64,000 nucleotides of DNA from Alcaligenaceae bacterium (GCA_013416455.1 JACCES010000005.1:310001-374000); one strand, 5' to 3'. Shown: positions 1-9,096, numbered from the stretch's first letter. The notes: generated by a model not told the origin, from the sequence alone. Numbers and translations: made by a program.

Positions 1-828
1 GTCGAGCGTGCGCGTCAGGCGGGGCAGGGTTCCGGCGTCGATCTCCCTGGCGATGCCGGCGAAGGCATGAGCCGACGCCGTGATCTGGTCGATCGCGCCG
101 TCGGGGCCGTTGAGGCGCCGTACGGAGCGGGTGATTTCCTGGCTCATGGTTTCAAGGCTGGCGGCCGCGCCCTGCAGTGCCCGCATGCTCTCGCCGCCGT
201 CGCGGCCAAGCTGGGTCAGGGCGGGTTCCAGTTTCCCGGACCACCCTTGCTCCATCTGCCGCATGAGCGAGGCAATGCTGTGTGCGGCCTCGCCCAGGCC
301 GCCAATGGCGTCCATCAGAATGCGCTGGTTCTCGTCGGACAGCAGGCGGTTGGCGTGAATCATCATTTTGCGCAGGTCGCCGATCACTTCCGGGCCTTGT
401 GATGCGATCAGGCTCAGGTTGGAGGGCCGCATGGTCAGGCGCCGGTGGCCGCGCGGCGATTCGTCCAGCCGGGGCTGGGGCGTGGCGGCGTCATCGAGTT
501 CGACGTGGGCCAGGCCGGTAATGCCCTGGTAGCCCAGCCTCGCGTAGGTATTGGGTGTCAGTGGCGCATCGCGGTCCACATCGATGAGGATGAGCACCTG
601 CCCGGCCGTCTCGGGATCGAATCCGATGGACGCCACTTTGCCCACGGTGACGCCTTTGTAGCGCACGGCGGCCTGTGGCTGCAGCCCCGTGACGGCCTGG
701 GGCGTGGTCAGTTCGTAGCTGTCGTAGCTGGCCTGGTCCCGTGTCAGCCAAGCAGCCAGCCCGCCCAGCAGCGCCAGGATCGCCAGTACGAAGAAGCCGG
801 CGGCAAAGGCGTGCGACTTGTTTTCCAT
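1..828 (-). CDS. MCE/MlaD-family lipid ABC transporter substrate-binding protein (3' end beyond window)
   Basis: Reads leftward from an ATG at 828 and is still open at base 1, so 276 residues are visible and the C-terminus is missing. One N-terminal membrane anchor (about residues 8-27) is followed by an MCE domain (about 38-115; 'VRYKGVTVGKV' and 'LGYQGITGLAHVEL' segments) and then a long helical region. MCE proteins are anchored in the inner membrane and carry phospholipid or other lipids across the periplasm. The start codon lies directly next to the stop of the upstream ATPase gene, so the three genes form one operon. The family is clear. The transported lipid is not known from the sequence. 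Confidence 0.88.
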   Translation of the reverse strand, partial: MENKSHAFAAGFFVLAILALLGGLAAWLTRDQASYDSYELTTPQAVTGLQPQAAVRYKGVTVGKVASIGFDPETAGQVLILIDVDRDAPLTPNTYARLGYQGITGLAHVELDDAATPQPRLDESPRGHRRLTMRPSNLSLIASQGPEVIGDLRKMMIHANRLLSDENQRILMDAIGGLGEAAHSIASLMRQMEQGWSGKLEPALTQLGRDGGESMRALQGAAASLETMSQEITRSVRRLNGPDGAIDQITASAHAFAGIAREIDAGTLPRLTRTLD

Positions 829-1674
829 CTATGAGAACTCCTGTCCGTTTTCGGCCGGATCCGGGGGGGATGGCAAGGGTTCGCGGGCACGCCGCCCGCG
901 CTCACCCAAAAAGAAATCTTTGATGAAAGGGTGCTCGAATTCCACCACCCGGGCGGGTGTGTCCGTGACGATTACCCGGCGGTCCGCCAGCACCGCCACA
1001 CGCGTGCTCAGCGCGTACAGCGTGTCGAGGTCGTGCGTGACGATGATTGCGGTCAAGCCGAGCTGTTGATGCAATTGTCGCAGCAGCGTGCAGAAGGCGT
1101 CGGCGTTCAGGGGATCGAGTCCGGCCGTCGGTTCGTCGAGCAGGAGCAGGGGCGGATCCATCATCAGCGCCCGCGCCAGTGCGACGCGCTTGATCATGCC
1201 GCCGGAGAGATCGGCCGGCATGCGCTGCGCGTGCTCGGGCAGCAGGCCGACCATGCGCAGTTTCACCATGGCCGCATCACGCACCACCTCGGCGGGCAGG
1301 CTGCGCTGTTCGCTCAGTGCGAAGGCAATGTTGTCCAGCACATTGAAGGCCGAGTACAGCGCGCCGTGCTGGAACAGCATGCCCAGCAGGGTGGCGGCCT
1401 GGACCGGGCTCAGGCCCGCCGTATCCATTCCGTCGATGCGGATGCCGCCCCGGGTCGGCCGGGTCAGACCGGCAATGTGCCTGAGCAGCACCGTCTTGCC
1501 GGTTCCCGAGCCGCCTATCAGCGTCAGGATTTCGCCCCTGCGCACCCGCAGATCCAGGTCCTGGTGCACGCAAAACGCATCGTCGCCCCGGCCGAATACG
1601 GTCCAGACCTTGTCGGCGCTGATCATGATGTCATCGTGGCGCGTCGCCCCGGAATGCCCGGAAGGGGTTGCCAT
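829..1674 (-). CDS. MlaF-like ABC transporter ATP-binding protein
   Basis: A 281-residue ABC ATPase of the Mla/Ttg2 class. Walker A GGSGTGKT is at residues 54-61, the signature LSGGM at 156-160, Walker B LLLLDEP at about 176-182, and a switch-type THDLD follows. The signature ends in GGM instead of GGQ, as is usual in MlaF-type ATPases. The ATG at 1674 lies 2 bp after the permease stop and the stop touches the MCE gene start, which indicates translational coupling. An upstream extension in the same frame up to 2700 is open only because it shadows the permease, and I do not count it. Confidence 0.92.
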   Translation of the reverse strand: MATPSGHSGATRHDDIMISADKVWTVFGRGDDAFCVHQDLDLRVRRGEILTLIGGSGTGKTVLLRHIAGLTRPTRGGIRIDGMDTAGLSPVQAATLLGMLFQHGALYSAFNVLDNIAFALSEQRSLPAEVVRDAAMVKLRMVGLLPEHAQRMPADLSGGMIKRVALARALMMDPPLLLLDEPTAGLDPLNADAFCTLLRQLHQQLGLTAIIVTHDLDTLYALSTRVAVLADRRVIVTDTPARVVEFEHPFIKDFFLGERGRRAREPLPSPPDPAENGQEFS

Positions 1675-1676
1675 GC

Positions 1677-2804
1677 TCAGAATCCCACGTTGCGGAACAG
1701 CACCGCGAAGATGGCGTCGAGAATCATCACGGCGGTGATCGACGTAACGACCGAGGCCGTGGTGGAGCTCCCCAGGCTTTCGGTATTGGGCTTGACCCGC
1801 AGCCCCCAGTGGCAGCCGATCAGGGCGATGGCCACGCCGAACACGACGGACTTCGCCGTGGCCAGCCAGAGATGGGCAATGTCGACCGCGGCGGGCAGAG
1901 CCTGGATGAAGTAGGCGGGAGAAAGCCCCAGGTTGATGTCGGCGGCCAGCATTCCCCCGAGCAGCGCCGCAAGCGTGGTCCAGAGGCTGATCAAAGGCAT
2001 GGCCAGCGCCAGCGCCAGCACTCGCGGCATCACCAGCCGGAAGCCGTGCGCGATGCCCATAACGCGCATGGCGTCGAGTTCTTCGTTGATGCGCATTACA
2101 CCGATTTGCGCGGCGATTGCCGAGCCCGAGCGGCCCGCCACCAGAATGGCGCCGAGCAGCGGCCCCAATTCGCGTGTGAGCGAAATGCCCAGTATGTTCA
2201 CGATGAACGCGTCGGCGCCGAACTGGCGCAACTGCAGGGACAGCAGATAGGCCACCACCACGCCGATGAGGAAGCCGACCAGCGCGGTGATGGGCAGCGC
2301 CTGCGCGCCCATGCGGTAAAGATGGGCGGAAAAATCCCGCCAGGGCCCGCCGCGCGGCTGACGCAGCAGCCGCAGGATGTCCAGAGATACCTGGCCCAGC
2401 AGCTGGATCATGGCGGCGACATGCGCGCCGGCATCGAGCGCGCCCTGGCCCAGCCGAAGGTAGGCATGCCGCCAGCGGCCTTCGTCCTTGCCGGGCGCTT
2501 GCCGCGGTGTCAGCGTGGCGACGCGCTCCAGGATGGCGCGCTGGTTTCCGGTGGCTTCCAGGTGCACGGGATAGCGGCCGCCCCAGCCATGCCACAGAAC
2601 CTGGGCCGCCACGTGATCGAAACCCTGGGCGGCCGCCAGATCCCACGTGCCTTCCATCCGCCCGCAGGCGTCGCGCAGGCGCGCCCGCAGGGCGCGCCAC
2701 TGCTTCCTGTCGCTCAGCGCCGCGGCATTCCAGTGTCCATCCAGGCGCACCCGTGTTCCGTCGGCGTCTATCGTGATGGTGGGCGTCAGCGGTTTCGACG
2801 CCAT
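1677..2804 (-). CDS. MlaE-like ABC transporter permease with N-terminal extension
   Basis: A 375-residue MlaE/YrbE-type permease. Residues 1 to about 115 form a soluble N-terminal domain resembling the STAS-like extension seen in some MlaE homologues. The rest is the hydrophobic permease with segments such as 'LITALVGFLIGVVVAYLL' and the conserved 'ELGPLLGAILVAGRSGSAIAAQ' region (about residues 215-240). It is the first gene of the permease-ATPase-MCE operon. This order and the fused domain differ from the canonical mlaFEDCB operon, so this is probably a second, Mla-like system. Confidence 0.9.
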   Translation of the reverse strand: MASKPLTPTITIDADGTRVRLDGHWNAAALSDRKQWRALRARLRDACGRMEGTWDLAAAQGFDHVAAQVLWHGWGGRYPVHLEATGNQRAILERVATLTPRQAPGKDEGRWRHAYLRLGQGALDAGAHVAAMIQLLGQVSLDILRLLRQPRGGPWRDFSAHLYRMGAQALPITALVGFLIGVVVAYLLSLQLRQFGADAFIVNILGISLTRELGPLLGAILVAGRSGSAIAAQIGVMRINEELDAMRVMGIAHGFRLVMPRVLALALAMPLISLWTTLAALLGGMLAADINLGLSPAYFIQALPAAVDIAHLWLATAKSVVFGVAIALIGCHWGLRVKPNTESLGSSTTASVVTSITAVMILDAIFAVLFRNVGF

Positions 2805-2919
2805 AGCGGTTTCCTTTATTCCTGCTTTATTGGCCGGCCCGGGAGTTGATCGGGCTGGAACAATATAACAAGGAGTGCCGCCGGGCGCGTGCGGCGCCCG
2901 TCACGCCGCCGGGCCGGCC

Positions 2920-5217
2920 TCAACTGCGGTAATAGAGTTCCCGCAGTTCATGCGCGGCATCCACCATGTTGCGCAGGGCGGGGGTCACTTCCTCCCATTT
3001 GCGGGTCTTCAGGCCGCAGTCCGGGTTCACCCACAGGCGGCGCACCGGAATGCGTTCGCCGGCCTTGCGCATCAGGTCGACGATGTCGTCCTTGCCCGGG
3101 ATGTTGGGCGAGTGGATATCGTACACGCCGGGGCCGATGTCGTTCGGATAGGCGAACTTGTCGAAGGCCTGCAGCAGTTCCATGTCCGACCGCGAGGTCT
3201 CGATGGTGATGACGTCGGCGTCCATGTCGGCGATGGAGGCGATGATGTCGTTGAATTCCGAATAGCACATATGGGTGTGGATCTGGGTGTCGTCCCGCAC
3301 GCCGTTGGCCGCGATCCGATAGGCGTCGATCGCCCATTTCAGATAGTCCTTCCATTCCGAGCGGCGCAGCGGCAGGCCCTCGCGCAAGGCGGCCTCGTCG
3401 ATCTGGATGATGGCGACCCCCGCGCGTTCGAGATCCTGGACTTCCGAACGGATCGCCAGCGCGATCTGCAGGCAGGAAGCGGAGCGGGGCTGGTCGTCGC
3501 GCACGAAGGACCAGTTCAGGATGGTGACCGGGCCGGTCAGCATGCCCTTCACCGGCTTGCTGGTGAGCGACTGGGCGTGGCGTATCCATTCGACTGTCAT
3601 GGGGTGCGAGCGCCGCACGTCGCCGTAGAGAATGGGCGGCTTGACGCAGCGCGAGCCATAGGACTGCACCCAGCCGTGGCGGCTGAAGGCGAAGCCGTCG
3701 AGCTGTTCGCCGAAGTATTCCACCATGTCGTTGCGTTCGGCCTCGCCGTGCACCAGCACGTCCAGCCCCAGGGTTTCCTGTTCGCGGATGCAGCGTTCGA
3801 TCTCGGCTTCCATGGCCCGGCGGTAGGCGGACTCATCCAGTTCGCCCGCCTTGTACTGGCGGCGGCTGCGGCGGATGTCCTCGGTCTGCGGGAAGGAGCC
3901 GATGGTGGTGGTGGGAAAGAGCGGCAGATTCAGTTTCTCGGCCTGTACCGTGGCGCGCTGCTTGAAAGGGCTCTGGCGTTCGCCCAGCTCCGGCCCGGCT
4001 TGGGCCAGCGCCTGCTGTACCTCGGGGTTGTGCACCCGCCCGGAGTCCAGGCGGGATTGCCGGGCCTTGCGATTCTGTTCCAGTTCGGCCTGTACGGCCT
4101 GGCGCCCCTGGTTCAGGGCTTTTCCAAGAATCCGGATCTCGTCCAGCCGCTGCGCGGCGAAGGCCAGCCACGAGCGCAGTTCGTCATCCAGGCCGGTCTC
4201 CAGGGCGAGATCGGTCGGCACGTGCAGCAGCGAGCACGAAGGTGCGATCCAGAGCCGGTCACCCAGCTTTGCGGCAATGGGTTCCAACTGGTCCAGCAGC
4301 GCGTTCAGGTCGCTTTTCCAGATGTTGCGGCCGTTCACGACGCCCAGGGACAGGACGCGATCCTGGTCCAGCCGGTCAAGGATGCCGGTGATTTCTTCGG
4401 CGGCATTGAGCGCGTCAATGTGCAGGCCGGCCACGGGCAGCGCGGTGGCCAGGGCGAGGTTCCCGCCCAGCCGTCCGAAGTAGGTCGTGAGCAGCAGCTT
4501 GACGGGTGTGGCGGCCAGGGCTTCGTATGCCTGGTGGAAAGCCTCTTGCCATTCGGCGTCCAGTTCCGTGACCAGAATAGGTTCGTCGATCTGCACCCAG
4601 CCCGCGCCGGCCTGCGCAAGCCGTTCCAGCAGGGCGCTGTAAACGGAAAGCAGGGACGGCAGCAGCGCCAGCTTGTCGCTGTCGTCCTTGGCCTTGCCCA
4701 GTGCGAGGTAGGTCAGCGGCCCGATGATCACCGGCTTGGCGGCCACGCCTTGCGCGCGGGCTTCTTCCCATTGCTCCAGCAGCCGGGACGCATCCAGGGA
4801 AAACTGCGTGGAAGCCTCGAATTCCGGCACGATGTAGTGATAGTTGGTGTCGAACCACTTGGTCATTTCACCGGCGGTCACGGCGTGGCAGCAGCCGTGA
4901 CCGTGATCATGCCCCGCCGAGCGGCCACGGGCCACCCGGAAATAGTTATCGAGTTCGTGCCCTTCGTAGCCACGGACGCGCTCGGGCAGGTTGCCCAGCG
5001 TGAAGCTCATGTCCAGCACCTGGTCGTAGAAGGAAAAATCGCCCACGGGCGCCAGGTCCAGGTCTTTCTGCAGCGCCCAGTGGCGCTTGCGCAGCTGGGC
5101 GGCGGCGGCGACGAGTTCGTCGCGCGAGGATCCGCCCTGCCAGTAGGATTCGAGAGCGAACTTCAATTCGCGTTGGGCGCCGATGCGCGGGAAGCCGAGA
5201 TTGTGTGTGATTGCCAT
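2920..5217 (-). CDS. metE: cobalamin-independent methionine synthase
   Basis: A 765-residue 5-methyltetrahydropteroyltriglutamate-homocysteine methyltransferase, the last step of methionine synthesis without B12. The C-terminal catalytic barrel has the zinc ligands His649 and Cys651 ('[11 protein letters not shown]'), Glu673 and Cys734 ('NPDCGLKTR'). Length matches the family (about 750-765). Residues 101-113 form a short His/Cys-rich insertion (HDHGHGCCH) before the conserved '[12 protein letters not shown]'. The gene is divergent from metR with a 159-bp shared regulatory region, the classical arrangement. A long opposite-strand open frame over it is a high-G+C shadow. Confidence 0.97.
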   Translation of the reverse strand: MAITHNLGFPRIGAQRELKFALESYWQGGSSRDELVAAAAQLRKRHWALQKDLDLAPVGDFSFYDQVLDMSFTLGNLPERVRGYEGHELDNYFRVARGRSAGHDHGHGCCHAVTAGEMTKWFDTNYHYIVPEFEASTQFSLDASRLLEQWEEARAQGVAAKPVIIGPLTYLALGKAKDDSDKLALLPSLLSVYSALLERLAQAGAGWVQIDEPILVTELDAEWQEAFHQAYEALAATPVKLLLTTYFGRLGGNLALATALPVAGLHIDALNAAEEITGILDRLDQDRVLSLGVVNGRNIWKSDLNALLDQLEPIAAKLGDRLWIAPSCSLLHVPTDLALETGLDDELRSWLAFAAQRLDEIRILGKALNQGRQAVQAELEQNRKARQSRLDSGRVHNPEVQQALAQAGPELGERQSPFKQRATVQAEKLNLPLFPTTTIGSFPQTEDIRRSRRQYKAGELDESAYRRAMEAEIERCIREQETLGLDVLVHGEAERNDMVEYFGEQLDGFAFSRHGWVQSYGSRCVKPPILYGDVRRSHPMTVEWIRHAQSLTSKPVKGMLTGPVTILNWSFVRDDQPRSASCLQIALAIRSEVQDLERAGVAIIQIDEAALREGLPLRRSEWKDYLKWAIDAYRIAANGVRDDTQIHTHMCYSEFNDIIASIADMDADVITIETSRSDMELLQAFDKFAYPNDIGPGVYDIHSPNIPGKDDIVDLMRKAGERIPVRRLWVNPDCGLKTRKWEEVTPALRNMVDAAHELRELYYRS

Positions 5218-5376
5218 GATGTGACTCAGTAATGAATGGGGTGCCGCCGGGGGCCGCGTTCAAGGAACAGGGCCGAGGCATGGGTTCGATGGGGCTGAAT
5301 GCATGTTAGAAGCCGGGTCGCATGATGTAAAATGGTCAATTCTCACGTTTCAATTAATTTTGTTCATGTATTGGCC

Positions 5377-6270
5377 ATGCTGGAACGCATTCATCTGGAA
5401 ATCCTCCGCGAGGTCGAACGTCGCGGCACCTTGACCGCCGCCGCCGAGTCCCTGCACCTGACGCAATCCGCGCTCAGCCACACCATGGCCAAGCTCGAAC
5501 GCCTTGCCGGGGTGGAACTATGGGTGCGGGAAGGCCGTTCGCTGCGTTTGACGCAGGCCGGCGAATATCTGCTCGCGATGGCCGAGCGCATGCTGCCGCA
5601 ATTCGAGACCGCCGAGGCCTATCTGGGCCAGTACGCGGCGGGCGAGCGCGGCACCCTGCGCATCGGCATGGAATGCCATCCCTGCTACCAGTGGCTGCTC
5701 AAGGTGGTTTCCCGCTATCTGGCGCGCTGGCCGGATGTGGATGTCGATGTGAAGCAGAAGTTCCGTTTCGGCGGCATGGGGGCCTTGTTCAACCATGAAA
5801 TCGATCTGGTCGTCACACCCGACCCGCTGCTGATGCCGGGCGTCAGCTATCTGCCCGTGTTCGATTACGAGCAGGTGCTGGTGGTGGGCGGGCGGCACAG
5901 GCTGGCCAAGCGCCCCCATGCGGAACCGGCCGATCTGATCGCCGAGACGCTGATCACCTATCCGGTGGAACCCTCGCGGCTGGACATCTACAGCCAGTTT
6001 CTGTCGCCCGCCGGGGTGATGCCACGGCGTCACAAGACCATGGAAAGCACGGACATCATGCTGGAAATGGTGGCCAGCGGCCGTGGCGTGGCGGCGCTGC
6101 CGCGCTGGCTGGTCCTGGAATATGCCGGCAGCATGGCCATCCTTCCCGTGCGCCTGGGCGAAACGGGCATACACAAGAAGATCCACCTGGGCATGCGCGA
6201 TTCCGAAACGGAGCCGGACTACCTGAAGGCCTTCATAGAACTGGCGCGTTCGGTGCAGAACGCAAGCTGA
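5377..6270 (+). CDS. metR: LysR-type methionine regulator MetR
   Basis: A LysR-family regulator of about 297 residues. The N-terminal winged HTH is 'GTLTAAAESLHLTQSALSHTMAKLE', followed by a LysR substrate domain containing the MetR-typical 'GMECHPCYQWLLKVV' and 'MESTDIMLEMVASGRGVAALPRW' segments. MetR uses homocysteine as co-effector and activates metE. Its position divergent from metE supports the assignment. I chose the ATG at 5377 because the conserved homology begins with MLERIHLEI. An in-frame ATG at 5332 would add 15 poorly conserved residues. I looked for a perfect TGAA-N5-TTCA site between the genes and did not find one. Confidence 0.93.
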   Translation: MLERIHLEILREVERRGTLTAAAESLHLTQSALSHTMAKLERLAGVELWVREGRSLRLTQAGEYLLAMAERMLPQFETAEAYLGQYAAGERGTLRIGMECHPCYQWLLKVVSRYLARWPDVDVDVKQKFRFGGMGALFNHEIDLVVTPDPLLMPGVSYLPVFDYEQVLVVGGRHRLAKRPHAEPADLIAETLITYPVEPSRLDIYSQFLSPAGVMPRRHKTMESTDIMLEMVASGRGVAALPRWLVLEYAGSMAILPVRLGETGIHKKIHLGMRDSETEPDYLKAFIELARSVQNAS

Positions 6271-6307
6271 ACATGGCCCGATGCCTGCCCGCTGCCGTTG
6301 GGCTCAT

Positions 6308-7081
6308 TCACCCCCCGCGCAAAATGAAATGGGGAAACAACCGTTCCAGTTCCGCCACGAGGCCGGGGCCGGGGTAGTCGGTGAAACGCAGGCTGTTCAG
6401 TTGCGCGTCGGCGCAGCCGGTCGGGCGGAAGACCTGCAGAGCGTAATGGGTGACGCCCGCGCCGGCCAGATGCCGGGCCAGCGCGCGGATTTCGTCTTCA
6501 TCGTGCAGATGAGGGTGGATGGTGCTGCGGATTTCATGGTTCACCCCGCTTTCCAGCACGGCGCGCAGGCTTTCGAAGGCGGGCGCGCCGCTGCCGCGCA
6601 CGCGGGTGATGCGTTCGTAGCCGGCGGCATTGGCCTTGATGTCCAGGCCCACCCAGTCCAGCAGCGGCAGCACCCGGCGCAGGCGCGCCGGATGCGTGCC
6701 CCCGCTGTGCAGCCCGGTCTGGAAGCCGAGCCGGCGCACTTCGTGGATGGCGGGTTCCAGGCCAGGGTCCATGGTGGGTTCGCCGCCGCTGAACACCACG
6801 GCGTCGATCAGGCCTTTGCGGCGCGACAGGAACTCGGCGACCTCGGCCCAGGCCACGGGGCTGTGCGGGGTGCGGGGCTGCAGATGAGGGTTGTGGCAAT
6901 AGCCGCAGCGCCATGGGCAGCCCTGCACGAAAACGACGGCTGAGAGTTTCCCGGGAAAGTCGGTGGCGGTGAAGGGCGTGATGCCGCCGACCTTGAGGCT
7001 GACGCCCGGCGCATCGGCGCGCACCGCGGGTGGCGGACCCGCGCGCCCCATGGGCCGCGACATGGACGAGACAGGCTTCAT
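6308..7081 (-). CDS. nrdG: anaerobic ribonucleotide reductase activating enzyme (radical SAM)
   Basis: A 257-residue radical SAM protein. The [4Fe-4S] cysteines are Cys55, Cys59 and Cys62 (CPWRCGYC), followed by the SAM-binding 'FSGGEPTMDP'. It uses S-adenosylmethionine to abstract a hydrogen from the glycine of the class III reductase. The length and the motif 'ITPFTATDFPGKLSAVVFVQGCPW' fit the longer NrdG type found beside nrdD in many proteobacteria, not the 154-residue E. coli type. Its start is 2 bp after the stop of the glycyl-radical peptide gene, so the activase is coupled to its substrate domain. Confidence 0.93.
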   Translation of the reverse strand: MKPVSSMSRPMGRAGPPPAVRADAPGVSLKVGGITPFTATDFPGKLSAVVFVQGCPWRCGYCHNPHLQPRTPHSPVAWAEVAEFLSRRKGLIDAVVFSGGEPTMDPGLEPAIHEVRRLGFQTGLHSGGTHPARLRRVLPLLDWVGLDIKANAAGYERITRVRGSGAPAFESLRAVLESGVNHEIRSTIHPHLHDEDEIRALARHLAGAGVTHYALQVFRPTGCADAQLNSLRFTDYPGPGLVAELERLFPHFILRGG

Positions 7082-7083
7082 GC

Positions 7084-7296
7084 TCAGGCCGCCACGGCTT
7101 CCGCTTCCATTTCGGTTTCCGGAGCGCTTGCCAGGGCGGCGGCGCCTTCGGTGAAATAGCGGCGTTCATGGAATTCGCCCTTCTTGCCGATATTGAACGA
7201 GGATACCGGGCGGTGGTAGCCCATGACGCGCGTCCAGATTTCGCAGGGCTGGCGTTCGTCGTCGGACAGTTGGATGGCTTGTGTTTGTGCGGACAT
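7084..7296 (-). CDS. stand-alone glycyl-radical domain of class III ribonucleotide reductase
   Basis: A 70-residue protein that corresponds to the extreme C-terminus of ordinary NrdD proteins. It contains the glycyl-radical motif 'TRVMGYHRP' with Gly26 as predicted radical site, followed by 'FNIGKKGEFHERRYF', which is normally fused to the catalytic chain. It has its own ATG at 7296 with AAGGA 7 bases upstream, and it lies in a different frame from the large subunit. The large chain ends at 7380 after its zinc motif and has no RxxGY motif of its own. I infer that the two chains assemble into one active reductase, much as YfiD (GrcA) supplies a radical domain to damaged pyruvate formate-lyase. 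Confidence 0.85.
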   Translation of the reverse strand: MSAQTQAIQLSDDERQPCEIWTRVMGYHRPVSSFNIGKKGEFHERRYFTEGAAALASAPETEMEAEAVAA

Positions 7297-7334
7297 GATG
7301 GGTTCCTTGTCGGGGCTGGGTTGAAAGAATGTGT

Positions 7335-7355
7335 TCCGCCGGGCCGGCCGGCGGA
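7335..7355 (-). other. stem-loop between nrdD and the glycyl-radical gene
   Basis: The inverted repeat TCCGCCGG / CCGGCGGA (8-bp perfect stem, 5-base loop) lies in the 83-bp spacer separating the two parts of the split reductase. It has no U-run, so it is more likely an mRNA stability or processing element that sets the ratio of the two chains than a terminator. Confidence 0.45.
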
Positions 7356-7379
7356 GGGCGTGCATGATATTCAGGGTGT

Positions 7380-9080
7380 TCACGCGGCTTCGCGGCGCTT
7401 GCGCGCCAGGATTTCGTCGTCGCATTTCGGGCAGAAGGGGTGGTTGCCGCCCAGATAGCCGTGCACCGGGCAGATCGAGAAAGTGGGCGTCACCGTGATG
7501 TAGGGCAGCCGGAACCGGCTCAGGGCGCGCCTGACCAGTTCGCGGCAGGCATCGGCGCTGGACAAGGGTTCCGTCATGTAAAGATGCAGCACCGTGCCGC
7601 CCGTGTACTTGCATTGCAGCTCGTCCTGGCGTTCCAGCGCTTCGAACGGGTCGTCGGTGCAGCCCACGGGCAGCTGCGAGGAATTGGTGTAGTAGGGCAT
7701 GTCCTGTGTCCCCGCCTGCAGGATGCCGGGGTGGCGCTTGCGGTCTTCCTTGGCGAAACGGTAGGTGGTGCCTTCGGCCGGCGTGGCTTCCAGGTTGTAC
7801 ATATGGCCGGTTTCCTGCTGGAATTCGACCATGCGCGCCCGCACGTGATCGAGCAGGCGCAGGGCGAAGGCATGGCCCTGGCGGCTGGTGATGTCGTGCC
7901 CGCCGCGCGTGAAGTTGCGGATCATTTCATTGAGGCCGTTCACGCCCAGGGTCGAGAAATGGTTGCGCAGCGTACCCAGGTAGCGGCGCGTGTACGGGAA
8001 CAGGCCGTCGTCCATCAACCGCTGTATCACCCGGCGCTTGATTTCCAGGCTGTCGCGGCCCAGCTCCAGCAGTTCGTCCAGGCGGCGCAGCAGGGCGGCT
8101 TCATCGCCCGCATGCAGATAGCCCAGCCGGGCGCAATTGATGGTCACCACCCCGAGCGAGCCGGTCTGCTCGGCCGAACCGAACAGGCCGTTGCCGCGCT
8201 TGAGCAGTTCGCGCAGGTCGAGCTGCAGGCGGCAGCACATCGAGCGGATCATGTTGGGCTTGAGTTCAGAATTGATGAAATTCTGGAAGTAGGGCAGGCC
8301 GTAGCGCGCGGTCATCTCGAACAGGCGCTCGGCATTGGGGCTGTGCCAGTCGAAGTCTTCCGTGATGTTGTAGGTGGGGATGGGGAAGGTGAAGACCCGG
8401 CCCTTGACGTCTCCCGCCATCATCACGTCGATATAGGCCTGGTTGATCAGGTCCATTTCCGCCTGCAGCGCGCCATAGGTGAAGGGCATTTCCTCGCCGC
8501 CGATGACGGGCACCTGTTCGCGCAGGTCTTCCGGGCAGACCCAGTCGAAGGTCAGGTTGGTGAAGGGCGTCTGCGTGCCCCAGCGCGAGGGCACGTTCAG
8601 GTTGTAGATGAGTTCCTGCATGCATTGGCGCACCGCTTCGTAGGACAGGGTGTCTTTGCGGACGAAGGGCGCCATATAGGTGTCGAAGGAGCTGAACGCC
8701 TGGGCGCCCGCCCATTCGTTCTGCATCGTTCCCAGGAAGTTCACGATCTGGCCGACCGCGCTGGACATATGGCGGGGCGGGCCGGATTCCACCTTGCCGG
8801 GCACGCCGTTCAGCCCTTCGTGCAGCAGGGTGCGCAGCGACCAGCCGGCGCAATAGCCCGACAGCATGTCCAGGTCGTGAATGTGGAGGTCTGCTTCGCG
8901 ATGGGCCGTGCCCACGGCTTCGGGGTAGACGTGGTCCAGCCAGTAGTTGGCGATCACCTTGCCCGACAGGTTGAGGATCAGCCCGCCCAGCGAATAGCCC
9001 TGGTTGGCGTTGGCATTGACCCGCCAGTCCGCCTGTTTCAGGTATTCGTCCACCGACGCTTCTACATCGATCCGTGACAT
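7380..9080 (-). CDS. nrdD: class III anaerobic ribonucleoside-triphosphate reductase, catalytic chain lacking the glycyl radical domain
   Basis: A 566-residue NrdD catalytic chain that reduces NTPs to dNTPs anaerobically. Recognisable segments include 'ADLHIHDLDMLSGYCAGWSL', 'VPSRWGTQTPFTNLTFDW', the cysteine region 'SMCCRLQLDLRELL' and 'GVNGLNEMIRNF'. The C-terminal zinc ribbon is Cys537, His540, Cys550, Cys553 (CPVH...CPKC), with His in place of one usual Cys. It begins directly with the catalytic domain: the N-terminal ATP-cone of E. coli NrdD is absent, which suggests no dATP on/off control. The radical glycine motif is also absent and lies in the next gene. AAGGA is placed well before the ATG. 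Confidence 0.94.
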   Translation of the reverse strand: MSRIDVEASVDEYLKQADWRVNANANQGYSLGGLILNLSGKVIANYWLDHVYPEAVGTAHREADLHIHDLDMLSGYCAGWSLRTLLHEGLNGVPGKVESGPPRHMSSAVGQIVNFLGTMQNEWAGAQAFSSFDTYMAPFVRKDTLSYEAVRQCMQELIYNLNVPSRWGTQTPFTNLTFDWVCPEDLREQVPVIGGEEMPFTYGALQAEMDLINQAYIDVMMAGDVKGRVFTFPIPTYNITEDFDWHSPNAERLFEMTARYGLPYFQNFINSELKPNMIRSMCCRLQLDLRELLKRGNGLFGSAEQTGSLGVVTINCARLGYLHAGDEAALLRRLDELLELGRDSLEIKRRVIQRLMDDGLFPYTRRYLGTLRNHFSTLGVNGLNEMIRNFTRGGHDITSRQGHAFALRLLDHVRARMVEFQQETGHMYNLEATPAEGTTYRFAKEDRKRHPGILQAGTQDMPYYTNSSQLPVGCTDDPFEALERQDELQCKYTGGTVLHLYMTEPLSSADACRELVRRALSRFRLPYITVTPTFSICPVHGYLGGNHPFCPKCDDEILARKRREAA

Positions 9081-9096
9081 GGTTTGCTATCCTTGT

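Noticed and set aside
829-2700. A single 623-codon minus-strand frame that would join the ATPase to a longer N-terminal part
   Set aside because: The upstream half overlaps the permease gene in another frame and has no homology. The ATPase has a good ATG at 1674.
2875-5232. A 785-codon open frame on the plus strand across metE
   Set aside because: It is exactly antisense to a full, well-conserved metE. Long opposite-strand frames are expected in high-G+C DNA, and the translation shows no recognisable domain.
5218-5376. A MetR box (TGAA-N5-TTCA) between metE and metR
   Set aside because: Only isolated TGAA and TTCA half-sites were found, and none pair at the required spacing.
7297-7379. UGA recoding or frameshift that would join nrdD to the glycyl radical gene
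   Set aside because: Reading past the UGA meets another stop within three codons, and the small gene has its own ribosome site and ATG in a different frame.
7440-9077. A 545-codon plus-strand frame across nrdD
   Set aside because: Antisense shadow of nrdD, with no ribosome site and no recognisable motif.
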